Assembly: GCF_022201045.2 (NCBI RefSeq) | Contig: NC_068559.1 | Location: forward strand, 23,071,501-23,135,500 | Length of the DNA stretch: 64,000 bases | Source: Citrus sinensis | Lineage: Eukaryota > Streptophyta > Magnoliopsida > Sapindales > Rutaceae | Direction of reading: 5' to 3' | Part shown: in pieces, positions 1-11,740 of the stretch | How positions within the stretch are numbered: position 1 is the stretch's first letter | Layout: each line of letters starts with the position of its first letter | Made by a program: the position numbers and the translations under genes | Notes under the pieces: generated by a model | Database searches by the model: none | What the model was told of the DNA's origin: nothing | Seen by the model: the letters and a program-made list of their open reading frames with translations, nothing else

Positions 1-750
1 AATCACGAAATAACGACATAAACGGTAAATTATAAAAATAGTATTAATATTATATTATATGTAACATATAACAATTCTTGAGTTGTAACTGAAATCTAAA
101 AAATAAATGTTGTGGGTCCCAATAGAATAGTAAGATTATTTTAAGGTGTGTGGAGGACCATAAAATTGTATAAAGAAGTTTATTATGTATATTTACAATT
201 ATACTTCTCCGAACATATTTTTTTAATACTTTTATGACAATACCAGAATTTTGGCTCAATAGGGGGTCACAATAAAAAAACTAAAAACTGTTGAGGCAGT
301 AACATAAAAAATGTAAAAACTGGGGGGAGAAGATGTAGATTAACATATAAAAGTGTAAAATTCATTTATCGTGAATTGTTTTTAGGCACGGACCTCAGGA
401 CTCATGTCTTGGTAAGAACTTACTTCGTAATCGAGATGACAAGCAAGATGATTATGGCTGATTTACATAATTATATATTTATATTAAGCCTTAATAGTTG
501 ATAAAATGAGAATTTTGTTCTTTTGCTTCAGCGTAATATACACTTAAACCATAGTCGCGATGATAGTGTCTTATTTCATTTTATTTTAATAATGTTTCCG
601 CATTATCCTTCTTAAAGATTTTTCTATATTATTTGCACATGGTATTAATTACTACCATTTACACATCTGTTTGCTTAGACATAATCCATTAATTAATGCA
701 TGCTTGCTTTATCATTAATTCATTATCTGTGTATTTTATAATGTTGTAGT
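1..750. other. AT-rich intergenic DNA, no gene seen
   Basis: No open frame here resembles a known protein; the only one of any length (50-259, minus) is a low-complexity chance frame. The base composition is strongly AT-rich. The right end serves as the upstream region of the F-box gene. Confidence 0.6.
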
Positions 751-753
751 AAT

Positions 754-764
754 AATATATAAAC
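754..764 (+). promoter_or_regulatory. Putative TATA box of the F-box gene
   Basis: The string atatataaac lies about 50 bases before the ATG at 812. The spacing leaves only a very short leader, so this is a plausible but unproven core promoter. A further-upstream start with a spliced leader is also possible, because an AG-rich acceptor-like stretch (aatcaggcag) directly precedes the ATG. Confidence 0.3.
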
Positions 765-811
765 AAGTTATAAAAATTGGTCGTGATGTTTTTCTTTGGA
801 ATCAGGCAGCA

Positions 812-1933
812 ATGAGGAAGTTGAATGCGGAGATGGGCTGCTTACCTTCAGAAATCAAGTTCAATATACTTTCCAGGCTACCAGTTAGGATGCTTTGCAG
901 ATGCAAATCAGTATCCAAAGACTGGCTCCAGATAGTATCTGATCCTTATTTCTTAAAATTACACCAAGAACAATCCAAGAGAAACAAACAATTGCTATTA
1001 CTGAACCAAGGCTTGGGTGATGACGAAGATGACACTAGGCCACAATTTGTCCACTTCTTGGCTACAAGCTTGGAAAAAGATGTACATTTTGGACTTGGGG
1101 GATTTATTTGTGGTTATGTTTACATGATACCATCAGGACATGACTTGATTTGTCTTATCAATAGAGGCCATTTCCACATTTTTAGTCCCAGCTTTATAAA
1201 GGGTATCAGGCTCCCGCAAGCGAAACTTTCGAATTGTTTGGAAATGGATGCAGGGTTTGGCTACATTCCATCGCAAAATGAATACAAGTTGGTCCATATG
1301 TTTGATGTGAATCCAAATCCTTTTGCATACAGCATAAAATGTGAGATTCTGACTTTAACTGACGGGGGCACGATTGGTGCTGATGCTTGGAAAGAAATCA
1401 AGCAAGAGTGCCCTTTTAAGGTTAGTGGTTGGGGTGTTCTGGCCAACAATAAGTTTTATTGGATTGTGTCTGTGGTATGTACTCCTTGTGAGGAAAAATC
1501 AATCGTGTCTTTAGATTTAGAAACTGAAACATTTGACTTCATCCCTCATCCGCATTATGTTTCATATCTTGAGGGTAATGACATGTTCTTGGTGGAGTTA
1601 AAAGGGCAGTTGTGTTTCATAGACACTTTTGCGTACCCTCCTGTGACTGACATATGGGTGTTGGTGGATCCCGTAAGAAAGATTTGGGTGAAGGAGCATC
1701 GAATCGATTTGACTATGCTGCAAGGATTTGACGATGAGCAAACACAGGTGCTCATTCATGGATACGAAAATGGAGAGCTAGTCATTAGTTCTCAGCAGAA
1801 GAGTCTTGAATTTTACGATACCAGAAGGAAAATCTTCAGAAAAGGCGAGGATTTGAATTTGCTGTGGCATACTGGGATATGTCTGTACACTGAAAGCTTC
1901 TTCTCACTTGGGATTGTTGACTCTGGATTGTGA
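812..1933 (+). CDS. F-box protein with F-box-associated (FBA) domain
   Basis: This intronless frame encodes 373 residues, the usual size for plant F-box/FBA proteins. Residues 9-50 form an F-box (LPSEIKFNILSRLPVRML, then CKSVSKDW), which in this family binds SKP1 within an SCF ubiquitin ligase. Residues about 95-330 fit an FBA-type beta-rich substrate-recognition region, including FGYIPSQNEYKLV and a WVKEH segment. The first ATG is used; a second Met at residue 8 (MGCLPSEI) is an alternative start just before the F-box. The frame has no stop or shift, so the gene looks intact. The substrate cannot be read from the sequence. The family expands quickly in plants, and a related pseudogene lies at 59171-59950. 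Confidence 0.85.
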   Translation: MRKLNAEMGCLPSEIKFNILSRLPVRMLCRCKSVSKDWLQIVSDPYFLKLHQEQSKRNKQLLLLNQGLGDDEDDTRPQFVHFLATSLEKDVHFGLGGFICGYVYMIPSGHDLICLINRGHFHIFSPSFIKGIRLPQAKLSNCLEMDAGFGYIPSQNEYKLVHMFDVNPNPFAYSIKCEILTLTDGGTIGADAWKEIKQECPFKVSGWGVLANNKFYWIVSVVCTPCEEKSIVSLDLETETFDFIPHPHYVSYLEGNDMFLVELKGQLCFIDTFAYPPVTDIWVLVDPVRKIWVKEHRIDLTMLQGFDDEQTQVLIHGYENGELVISSQQKSLEFYDTRRKIFRKGEDLNLLWHTGICLYTESFFSLGIVDSGL

Positions 1934-3087
1934 GTAGAAGACGATCGTATTGGCAAACAAATATCGACGCCCTTTGGAATATGGCGGCAAACTCGCATGT
2001 TCAAGACATGAAATGATTGTCACATCTAGTGTCTTCTGTTCTTGTTAGGAGCCTGTGTCTGTGTTTATGTTGTGAACTATTGCGCTGTGTTTATGTTGTG
2101 AACCTTTATGTATTAAGAACTATTTATATAAACTGATCGTGTGATCTTTATCCGACAGAGTCTAATAAAATTCCGAGGGCTTTATAAGCTGAGTTTTGGT
2201 GTGCTCTTTATGTATCGCAGTCTTAGATATGTGTCGCAGAAGAGCTCTGTTAAGCTTTTGAGCAGCTAATGTACTTAAATTAGAACCGGAAGTTTTGAAT
2301 TACTTTAAGAAAGTACATGTAAACTTTAAAAAAAAAAATTAAAATACCCAATATAAGATTGATCGACATGGATTTTTTTAGATTTCTCAAAATCGATCGC
2401 AACAAAATCTTTAACAATACAATCGCGCATAACTACTTGGAGACACTGTCACTTCAACAGCTTCCAGCCCCAAAAATCGGGCACTACAATGACTACACAA
2501 AAGATACAAATAGAAAATATTTTCTAATAAGATAATGACGGCTGCGGCAGAGTGAAGGCATGAATGGATAAGCATCCGCATGTGGCTTTTTCAACAGTTC
2601 CTCAGTCTCAGACAGCTAACCACCACACTTCTTAGATTGCAATGTAACTTCAGCAGTTGGTGACGTTTACACAGCAAAGCAAATAGCCCCTGACCTCGAT
2701 TTTGAGTCGATTCTCTTCCAAACAACTGCCACATTCCAAGGTCAGTGTCTATAGAGTTTTAATCAGCTTCTCAAAATGCATCAAGCTGCAGTCGCCAAAA
2801 CCAGTAGTAAGTACAGCTCTATTTGATTACCTCTGAGCAGTTAATTTTTCCATGAACAGAGGCTTAAATCAAATATACCAAGAATCAGGCAGATATTAGA
2901 TGCAGGAATTCAACAAATAGTTGCAATCATATCGTAGGCCAAAATATGAGGGAATTGTTATCATGCACCTACAATGTGAAGCTATTGGTATATACTTAAA
3001 AAAAAAATGTAAACAGGATAGAAAGGAAGGAAGAAGTTAAGATAAAGAGCCAAACCTAAAGAAGTTTCATTCTGATGGAATGTGTAT
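1934..3087. other. Convergent 3' regions of the F-box and MurF genes
   Basis: The two genes converge here. Near 2055-2103 a short phrase (tgtgtttatgttgtgaac) occurs twice in the presumed F-box 3' UTR. AATAAA-like strings (for example taataaaat at 2164) could serve polyadenylation. I see no further gene. Confidence 0.4.
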
Positions 3088-3857
3088 TTACATTGCCTTA
3101 ATCACATCGACCACTTTCTCCATTTGCATTGCACGACTACCCTTCACCAAAACAACATCATTAGACTTCAGTCTCTTCACAATTTTCTGTGAAAGGATTT
3201 CTGCATCATTAGTGACTACAATATAATCAGTTTTAATTAAATTCATATTCTCGGCAGCTGCACGAAACCTGTCTCCAACAAGGCCAATTAAATCTATACA
3301 GGCATCACAACAATAGCTTAATATCTTCTCATGAGACTCTCTTTCAGTCGATCCAAGTTCTAACATGTCCCCTAAAATGACAACTCTTTTACCATTGCAT
3401 GCAATGTCTTTTAGCAAGTCAATGGCAGCTCTGGTGCTAATGGGATTGGCATTGTAAGCATCATTGACTATCTTGATGCCACTTCTGGATACTAGAAGCT
3501 CTGACCTCATTTGCACAGGAGAAAAGTTGGACAGGGATATCCCAACTTGAGCAAGAGAAACTCCAAACAGAGTAGCAACTGCTGCTGCTGCACATGCATT
3601 GATAGCCAGATGCAGACCAGGACTAGGAATCACAAATTTCACCCTGTGAATATGATCATGCAATTTATTAATGCAAGAAAGAGAACTTTATCTTGTAAGT
3701 ATACTGAGAGAAAAAGTTGTCTCCAGTATAAGATAAAATATGATGATAATCCCTATAGATATGAAAGAAAACCAAAAAAGAAACATACATTTGTTGCAAT
3801 AGCATCATCCTCCCTTGTGGACAATAAATAATCACACCCAGAGTCCCAGCAATAGTT

Positions 3858-3929
<72 letters not shown>

Positions 3930-6009
3930 CTGTCATTCACAAACTTAAAAACAAACACGTCCTTAAAACTTAGTTGAGGGACTCGAGAGTCCAAAAGATT
4001 ATTGAAACTTATATTAAAAGATTGTTCAACATTTAGGAACAGATCAAGTGCAAAGTGCTTCTCTGCCTGATACAGTATGCTCCTTAGTTCCCAATCAGAA
4101 AGCATCCAATAGTTTCAAACAAATGGAATTTCGATTAACAATTCTGGAGCTGCAGTAAGAATAAGATGCATATAGCATATTTGACCAAGAAATTTCCATG
4201 TGAATTTTGAATTAAAATTTCCAACTAAAAGGACAATTCAAAATTGTTTCAGAATATTGATTGCAAATCCATGTCAATACTTCCATTCAAATGAGTAGAC
4301 AATCATTCAGCTGGGAGAAGGTTAAAAAAAAGAGTACTTACATCTCACAAGTTTCATCCAATGGAATCTCAACGAAATGAAATTAATAAACTGCGTGAAC
4401 TTGACAGCTCCTATATTTGGAATAACTTACTAATTCAGACGATCTATAGTATTTAAAGAACTTACGTTACTCTCTCTTTTTCTAAAACAACTTGAACTCC
4501 AAGACCTCCATTTGCAACTTGTGCAGCAACCAACCGAACGTCACACCCCCTTCTCCAGCCAAAGAACACCTAATAAAACCAAAGAGAAACTATCTTATGC
4601 ATTGCATTTTTTTTTAATAAATTTTGAATGTAAACCAAAATGAAGCACAAAGGATAACTAATTCGGCTTGTCCTTCCATTACTTGAACAGTACAACTGCA
4701 CTGAGTACTAGGATCTAAAATTGCCACCTCATGGCACCATTGCAAAATCTTTGACATTATAGTACTTTCTTCTTAGGTTAATTAAAACATAGACATGCTG
4801 TTACTGTCAGAAAGGATGGCATATCAGGTCAGAACAAGAATCGAAGCATTATCACAGCAGAACATGAGGCCGCCTTTATAGCAGTGCCATTTGAGAATGT
4901 TCTACGCCATAAAAACCTTTTTCCAATGGTATATGGATTCATCAAGTGTGTCTCAAAGTGTATCATATACCCCGCCCCACCTCCTCTTTTTCCACCCCAC
5001 CTCCCACCAATTTCTTAAGTAATTATGCACACTACAACACTAGCTTTCAAGAATAACTCAATCGAGATAACTACTTATCCACTCCTTAGTTACCTTTTAA
5101 AGGATGGAAACCAATTCAACTTCCAGTAATCTAGTGCAACTAAGACAACACAAAAACTCCAAAATCTAAATCAAAAGCCATAATTGTACACAAACCCTAA
5201 CATACCTTCCTAACACCGCGAGGCACAGTAAGGTTTGCAACCAGAGGATCATCAGCATTCAGAACGCAAACATCCCCCAGCTTTGATTCCTGAAAAATCT
5301 CCCCCTTGGCCCTTGCAACATCCTCCAAACTACCTAAACTCTCCAAATGTGAATCCCCAACATTCAAAACCACTCTAATCTCCGGCCTCGCCATCCTAGC
5401 AAGCTCCAATATCTCACCCTTTCCACTCATACCCATCTCCAAAACAGCAATATCAACAGCCCTATCAATCCCAATCAAACTTAAAGCAACGCCAACCCTG
5501 TTATTCCAATTCCCATAACTTTGAAACACATTAACACCCAAGCTCTCAAGAGCCAGTGCTATCATACTCTTCGTTGTACTTTTCCCTACACTACCAGTAA
5601 CTCCAACCAAGACACCACTAAACCTACTATTTCTTGCATAACAAGCCATATTGACCAATGAATTCAAAGTGTTAACATTGCCATTACCTTCAACTTGAAC
5701 AAAACCCTTGTCCCAGTTGTTGCAAACTTGGTTCCCAATAACGCCAACGCAGCCTTTACCGTACAATTCGGGGGAAATAAACTCGTGGGCATCGAAATGC
5801 TGGCCGGTAATGGCAAAAAACCACTGATTTTTGTTGGGTGCTAAGATTCTGGTGTCCGTACAAATGATGCCAGGAGGACCCCATTTGAGTATTTTGCCAT
5901 TGACGGATTCTGCAATCTCATTGATGGTCCAAATTGGTGAATTTGATGGGCATCGAAAGGTAGTCTTGGAAGTACAAGCGAGCGTGTGAGGATAGATATT
6001 GGAAGCCAT
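3088..6009 (-). CDS. MURF: Plastid-type MurF, UDP-MurNAc-tripeptide:D-Ala-D-Ala ligase
   Basis: A four-exon model keeps frame throughout and gives 494 residues: 5206-6009, 4471-4569, 4342-4367 (26 bp) and 3088-3643. MurF adds D-Ala-D-Ala to UDP-MurNAc-tripeptide, the last cytoplasmic step of peptidoglycan precursor synthesis in bacteria. The ATP-binding loop GVTGSVGKSTT is at residues 136-146, followed by a NWNNRVGVALSL motif and EMGMSGKGEI (191-200). Exon 4 carries the C-terminal ligase part (NDAYNANPISTRAAI, then GDMLELG). The N-terminal 25-30 residues are Ser/Thr-rich with few acids, compatible with a plastid transit peptide. In plants Mur enzymes are linked to a residual chloroplast peptidoglycan pathway. 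The exon 2/3 junction (AGA|GTAACG to TTGAG|ATT) is the least certain part; it was chosen because it keeps phase. Confidence 0.85.
3861..3929. repeat. Compound (CT)n(AT)n microsatellite in MurF intron 3
   Basis: About 22 CT units are followed directly by about 13 AT units. They lie inside the intron between the 26-bp exon and the last exon of MurF. A long pure tract of this kind is usually length-polymorphic. Confidence 0.95.
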
Positions 6010-7977
6010 GTATTCAACTAAAGCCGTTTACAAGCATGGTCGTTAGCTGCTTTCATTTCGCAGCAGTGTCATTTGGTACAGTAAATTGTTGGGGAAAAGA
6101 GTTAAGTCATTCGCAAATAAACTCCTGAACGCGCCACTAGGCCTTGACCGAACTGGTTGGGCTGCTGTCTTCGCATGCAGTTCAATTTCCCCATAAAACA
6201 ATGGTGGGGATTAAAAACTTATAAACTCTTCTCTTTTATAAAATATAAGTTGAGTAGGGTCATTTTTTTTTGTGAGGATTATTTTATCTAAATATGTATT
6301 TTATAGAATTTAATATAATAATATAAGTCCTAAGACAGGGTATGTATTTCATAAAATTTTATGTAATAATATAAATCCCAAGACATGATATGTATATTTA
6401 ATTGTAAATATCTATATAATATCTGCTATGATAACAATTATAAATTATGTAAGTCTAATGCAAAGAAATAATCTTATGTTTTTAGTTTTATGAAAATTTT
6501 CAAATAATTTTCATTGTTGTTTTTGTTTATAAAATAATATATTTAATCTTTCAGACAAACTTCTGTCACACTGGATAAGTGTCTAGAGTTCCTCTCACAT
6601 GGGATAGTTTATGGTTCATTTTTTAATATAAAGATGAGTAAGTTAAAAATAAAAAATATGAATTTCAATATATATATATTAAAAATGTTCCAATTTGAAA
6701 TTTTAAAGTGCAGAATCATTCGAAAAAACGCATAAACTATACAATTTAAACACTTTAAGTTTTAAGATTTTAAAATTCTGCAGTTTCAAAATTTTCTCGA
6801 ACTTTTCCCGTACTTTAATATATATATATATATTCAGTTTGAACTACCATTGTATTAAAATGAGTTATCCCCTCGTTGAAAAGCTATTCAGTGGCTATAA
6901 CAAGAATTTTTTTTTTTCGCATTGTCCATTATTTTTCATTTTTATTTTTTTAAATTTCTGAGTATCTCTCGTTCTCGCAGTGACGATCGAGCTTAAATGT
7001 GCCCGACAATAACACTGCCATTTTTTTTTCTGGTCTTGAACTCAAGTTATATCATACAAAGTGCATGGTATTTCTCATATTGTATCATACATTATTTCAC
7101 GTATATTCAAAATAAATTGAACGAGGCACAAAATACGTTAACGTAAATTAACAAGAATTTTACCAGAAACAAGAACTAAAAAGTTCAATTCCTTTCATCA
7201 ATGGTCAAAATCCACCAAGCCTTAAAAAGTTTTTAAAAATGTATAAGATCTACTTAACTATCACGTCGTCTTATTATTAGGATTGATGTCAAACTATCTT
7301 TTTGTAAATTAATTATCTTTAAATTACCTCTTTACTCCTAAAAATCTCAATTTACCCTTTTTTCAGATTAAAAAAAAAAAAAAAGCTAACCTCATTCTGC
7401 TTGTACGGATAACTTAAAATTTTCAAAAATAAAAAATTAAGTTAAAGATATTCCATTCACGAGAGATAATTCAAGATTTATTATTATCTAATTAATCCAT
7501 GGATTTTCCCTTGTTATTATTTAATCCATGAGAGAATTGTGATGCAAATAGATTGATGTGATGACTAAGGCCATGCACAGGCACAATGTGTGCTCCGATA
7601 CGCTGCCCAAAGTAATCAGATTATGAAGGTTCTTTACAACTTTTGTGAAAAATAACAAATTAACAGCACTAAACTACTTCTACAACTAGTGTAATTTGAT
7701 AAGGTTTGCGACAAAATGAAACGATACTAATCAGTCCTATAGTTCTACCCATAATGCTGCCCCATTTTCCACGGTTGCCTATACAGATTGCAGGTAATTT
7801 CTCTCCCTATGGCTTATTGGAAATTTTGAACAAATGACAGTTTCAGCATTGGACAAACTGTGCTTTGCAAATAAGCAACCTTATTCTGGCTAAAATGGAG
7901 AACCCCACTAACCAAATATAAGCACAAGCAAAGTAGTCTTCTCTTCCTTTGTACATTGTTGCAGATTAAACAGCATC
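6010..7977. other. AT-rich DNA between the MurF start and the MYB stop
   Basis: The first 150-200 bases would hold the MurF promoter and 5' UTR; the last few hundred hold the MYB 3' UTR. Between them are short AT runs (near 6671 and 6823), a T9 run at 6909 and an A-run at 7370. No open frame here looks like a protein. Confidence 0.5.
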
Positions 7978-10900
7978 TTACCTATGAGCAGATGCGTGCG
8001 GCATAGGATATGGCATGGGAGACACATTCATTGGTGCACCAGGAACCACTGTTCCTGGGACTGTAGCTCGGACACCGTATGCCATGTGTGCTGGGGCAGG
8101 AAGATTCACCGGAGTGCCAACAGCTGAGACAAGGGGTCCTCCTATTGGTTGACCCATGGTTGGAGCTCCATACATGCCCACACCTGGTGGCCCAGCTGAG
8201 TGTTGAGGAGGTTGTTTGCTAGATTTTCCAGAGGAACCTCCTCCACCTGAACCATTAGTTTGACCAGTAATAGGTCCCTGCGGTGCTGAAATGTCTCCAT
8301 TGTTAACACTGGTGATATCATGAATGCTTGATCGCCTTCTATCTTTGTTCATCGAGTTCAAACGAATGAAGTATTTTTGAGCATGGCTCGCCACCTGTGT
8401 TGGCGTTCTCGTAACTACAAAGTTACGAGATATACTTCGCCAATCACCTTTCCCATATTTGTCCAAACCGAGAAGAAATAACCTGTTTAAATAAGGAATT
8501 AGAACTGACCAATAAAATCGCTATTTCAATTTTCAAGTCACTTAAAAAGCGGGTGATGACCAAGGATAAGGTCACATCATAACTTATCCATGGATACAAT
8601 CAGATGCTAGAAATGCAATGAGTTTTAAGAGTCTTTTGACAAATAAATTCAAATGCCAAACTCACTCACCCAAGAGGTCGTGAAAGATATGCTCATGGCT
8701 GATTCTATCATAATGGAAATAAGTGACTAATTTTATGAAACCCAAGATCTGCAAAGGTGTTTTCCAAGAAGTTTAAGTCCAGCATATAGGCAAAAGCAAC
8801 CATTATTGAGTTTGTTCTCAATATGAGCGAACTTGATTTTACATAGACTTGAAAAATGCACTTTATTCTTGCTTCTACATATTCTGTTTCTAGTCAAATG
8901 TCTTCCTTCAAATTTCTAAATAAAATTTCTGAGCCTCTGAAGACAAGATCACTTTAACAGAATAGAGAACAGAAGGCCAGGGAAGGATGGCGGTACTAGG
9001 TACACTTCACTACAATCCAGCAGTACAAACCAACCCACTAGCGCAGAACTCGCTGGAGAAACTAGCTCCTCAAAAGCACTAAACTCAATAGGCTTTGAGC
9101 AAGCAATCGTGCCTCTATTCAAAATCCCATGCAAAACTACCCATGATGCAAACCCCTTATTTCTTCAAAGGAAATGAGAAATATATTAGCAGACAAAGAA
9201 GTTACAAAAAAAGTGTGACTGTCATTCCACAAAAAGTAAAATGAACAAAAATAGAAAAAATTATAGGAGAGAACCCAAAAGGCCAAAACATAAACATAAA
9301 CATCATTTACAACAATAAGAGAACCCATGATTCAAAAATGTTTTTACAGTACAGAAATTCAGGCGTAATCCTTATTTTATTGGCCAAATTTTACCAACGA
9401 TTTGTACTGTTCACTCCAAAAGCAACTGCCAAATTTGCTTCATCAGAACTCTCCTATCAAAGACAATTTTCAAGTAGAATCAAGGTTTATGCAGGCAAAG
9501 GGGAGGGCTTAGTTGAATATAAGGTTCTGAGAAAATGCACATCTTGTGAAGCCTGCCATTTCGTAATAATAATGACACTGATAAACCCATATGAAACCTC
9601 ACTATCTCAAGACCCTTTTTCCTTTAAGCAATTTAATCTTTTCACTATAGAATTCAAACTCAAATGAACTTAACCTATGTGGGCAAAATAAGCATAACTG
9701 AAAAAGAGGAAATTTATTACCATGAATAGTCCAAGAAGAGTTTACTGAATGATAGCAACTAATTGACGTGGAAGCCATCCCAAAAAAAAAAAAAAACACA
9801 TCACAACACAAAAGAGTTCATCAGCAGGTTGATTGATGACATAGCAATGTGGTTTAGCAAGGCAAACCTTCACGCTTCAAATTCTTTCAGACAACACTCA
9901 GAAAATAAACAAAGTAGATAGGTCTAAAATGTTGTGACCAACTTAAAAGTTTTAAGCAGTCATCAGTTGAGACAACCAAGGAGAAGGCATTCACCATTAT
10001 CCATGAGCCTTTCGTTGGAATTGTTTCCATCAGCCTATCATGTAAGAGTTACATTCAATCTAGAATGGCCAACATGGTCACAGGCACTCAGACATGCAAA
10101 TTGTTCACTCCAAAATAACAATCAACCAAAATTCAATTGCTAACATGCAGAAGTGAAATTGCTACAATGCAACTTAAGGCTATAGTTCAATCATTTTAAT
10201 ATGGCAATATAATGAGGAAGTTCATAAACAAATCATGAGGATATCAGGTATGCAGAGTTTCAAAAGTCAACTTTATGCCAAACCATGATGTTTTCTGAAG
10301 GTTGAATCAGTGTTCGTGTATCTCTCATAGCATAATAAAGTGCTGAGTTTCACAGGCATCACAGAAGAAACTTCAAAAACAATTTATAACAATGCCCAAG
10401 AAGGAGAAAACTGTAAAACAGAAAGTAACATGGTGCAGCATTAAATGCTTGAGCATAAATTATATACATAAACTCTGTACCAAACCCACAAAGCATAAGA
10501 GTTAACCTCAAATATCTAATAACCGCACTCATCATGTTATCAAAGTTGATACTTCCAAACAAGATCCAATTTGATAGTGGAAGAACAATAAACAAAGTTT
10601 TAGACTTCACGGTTAATATAATTTCAAATAAGAAATGAGCAGACTTCGTCATAGAAGAAAAGGGAAATTAATACAAAGAGGGAAAGACAATCTGAGATCC
10701 TAAAGCTAAAATGGATAAGCAAATGTTAAACTTTCACAAGCCATTGTTTTTGAAATCACATCACCATGGTCGAAGCTCTATGCTCCTCTCCCATCAGCAT
10801 AAACTCCCATATACAAATTTAATCCACATATAATTCCAATTGAATATGTAAGTCCCTCTGTAATTCATACAACACTAAAATTGAGATCTACCACTATCCA

Positions 10901-11740
10901 ATTCGCGGTTTTGAAAGGTTCAGGTGAAACTACAGATTCACTGTCAATCAGATAGTTACCAATTTCATATCATTTCACACTACATGACCGCATCGGCATA
11001 GCCTCATCATCTGTCAATTATTTAATGGCAGCAACTCGGAAATAAGGAAGCTGTGCACAATATCCAAGCTAGCCACAACTAATTTAACAACAGTCAACTG
11101 AGATCCCTATATCCGGCAAAAAGTAACTTTTTAAAAATGATGACTATAGAAGCTGCCATAGATTCTAAAGCAGTGCCGCAGTACAATACTCTTAACAGTA
11201 AGAAACAACTAAATCCCAATTGCATTCTGAAATTCACGGAAGCCAAAAAAAGACACGAAACACTGAAGTAACACCACAGAAAGCATTGCTAACCTAAATA
11301 TTTATATTAATACAGAGAAAACATATAAACAATTAACAATAATAAATTAACCTGTGCTCATCCTCCGTCCAAGCAATTCCCTTACGACGTTCCTGATCTG
11401 ACCTTGAAGATTTATTTCCATTGGACTCACTGTTAAAATGTCCATAGTGGCCACCCTTCTTACCATTACTCGTTCCCTCATCACCAGCATGGCTCATTGA
11501 TCCATCAGAAGATGAATTATAGCTAGGAAGAGGAACACAACCAGATTCAATGCGGTTAACATCATCCACCAGAAGCTCATAGTGCTGCTTAATCTCTTCT
11601 AGAGATTTCCCAGGTACATCAGCTGCAATTTTCTCCCATCGATCTGAAGCATCCTCTGGATAAGATACCAGGGCATTCTCAAATGCCTTATCCTGCTCTT
11701 TAGTCCAAACAGAGCTACTGCCTACTTCATCAACAGTCAT
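7978..11740 (-). CDS. DIVARICATA/SRM1-type MYB transcription factor (SHAQKYF class)
   Basis: Two exons (11352-11740 and 7978-8482) join in phase to give 297 residues. Residues about 9-57 form an N-terminal SANT/MYB repeat ([14 protein letters not shown], then [20 protein letters not shown]). Residues 122-171 form the second MYB repeat ([19 protein letters not shown]), which ends in the diagnostic SHAQKYF at 162-168. The splice falls inside this second repeat, at the Arg codon after TEDEH. The C-terminus is Gly/Pro-rich and low in complexity. The class binds I-box/TATCC-like DNA elements in the nucleus; length and layout best match Arabidopsis SRM1 and related DIV-like factors (recalled, not searched). 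The 2.9-kb intron (8483-11351) contains only AT-rich sequence and no second gene that I can see. Confidence 0.9.

Noticed and set aside
8483..11351. Several frames in the large MYB intron (for example 9338-9667 plus, 10359-10652 minus) as nested genes
   Set aside because: They show no family resemblance, are biased to Phe/Leu/Ile/Lys from AT-rich DNA, and lack codon structure.
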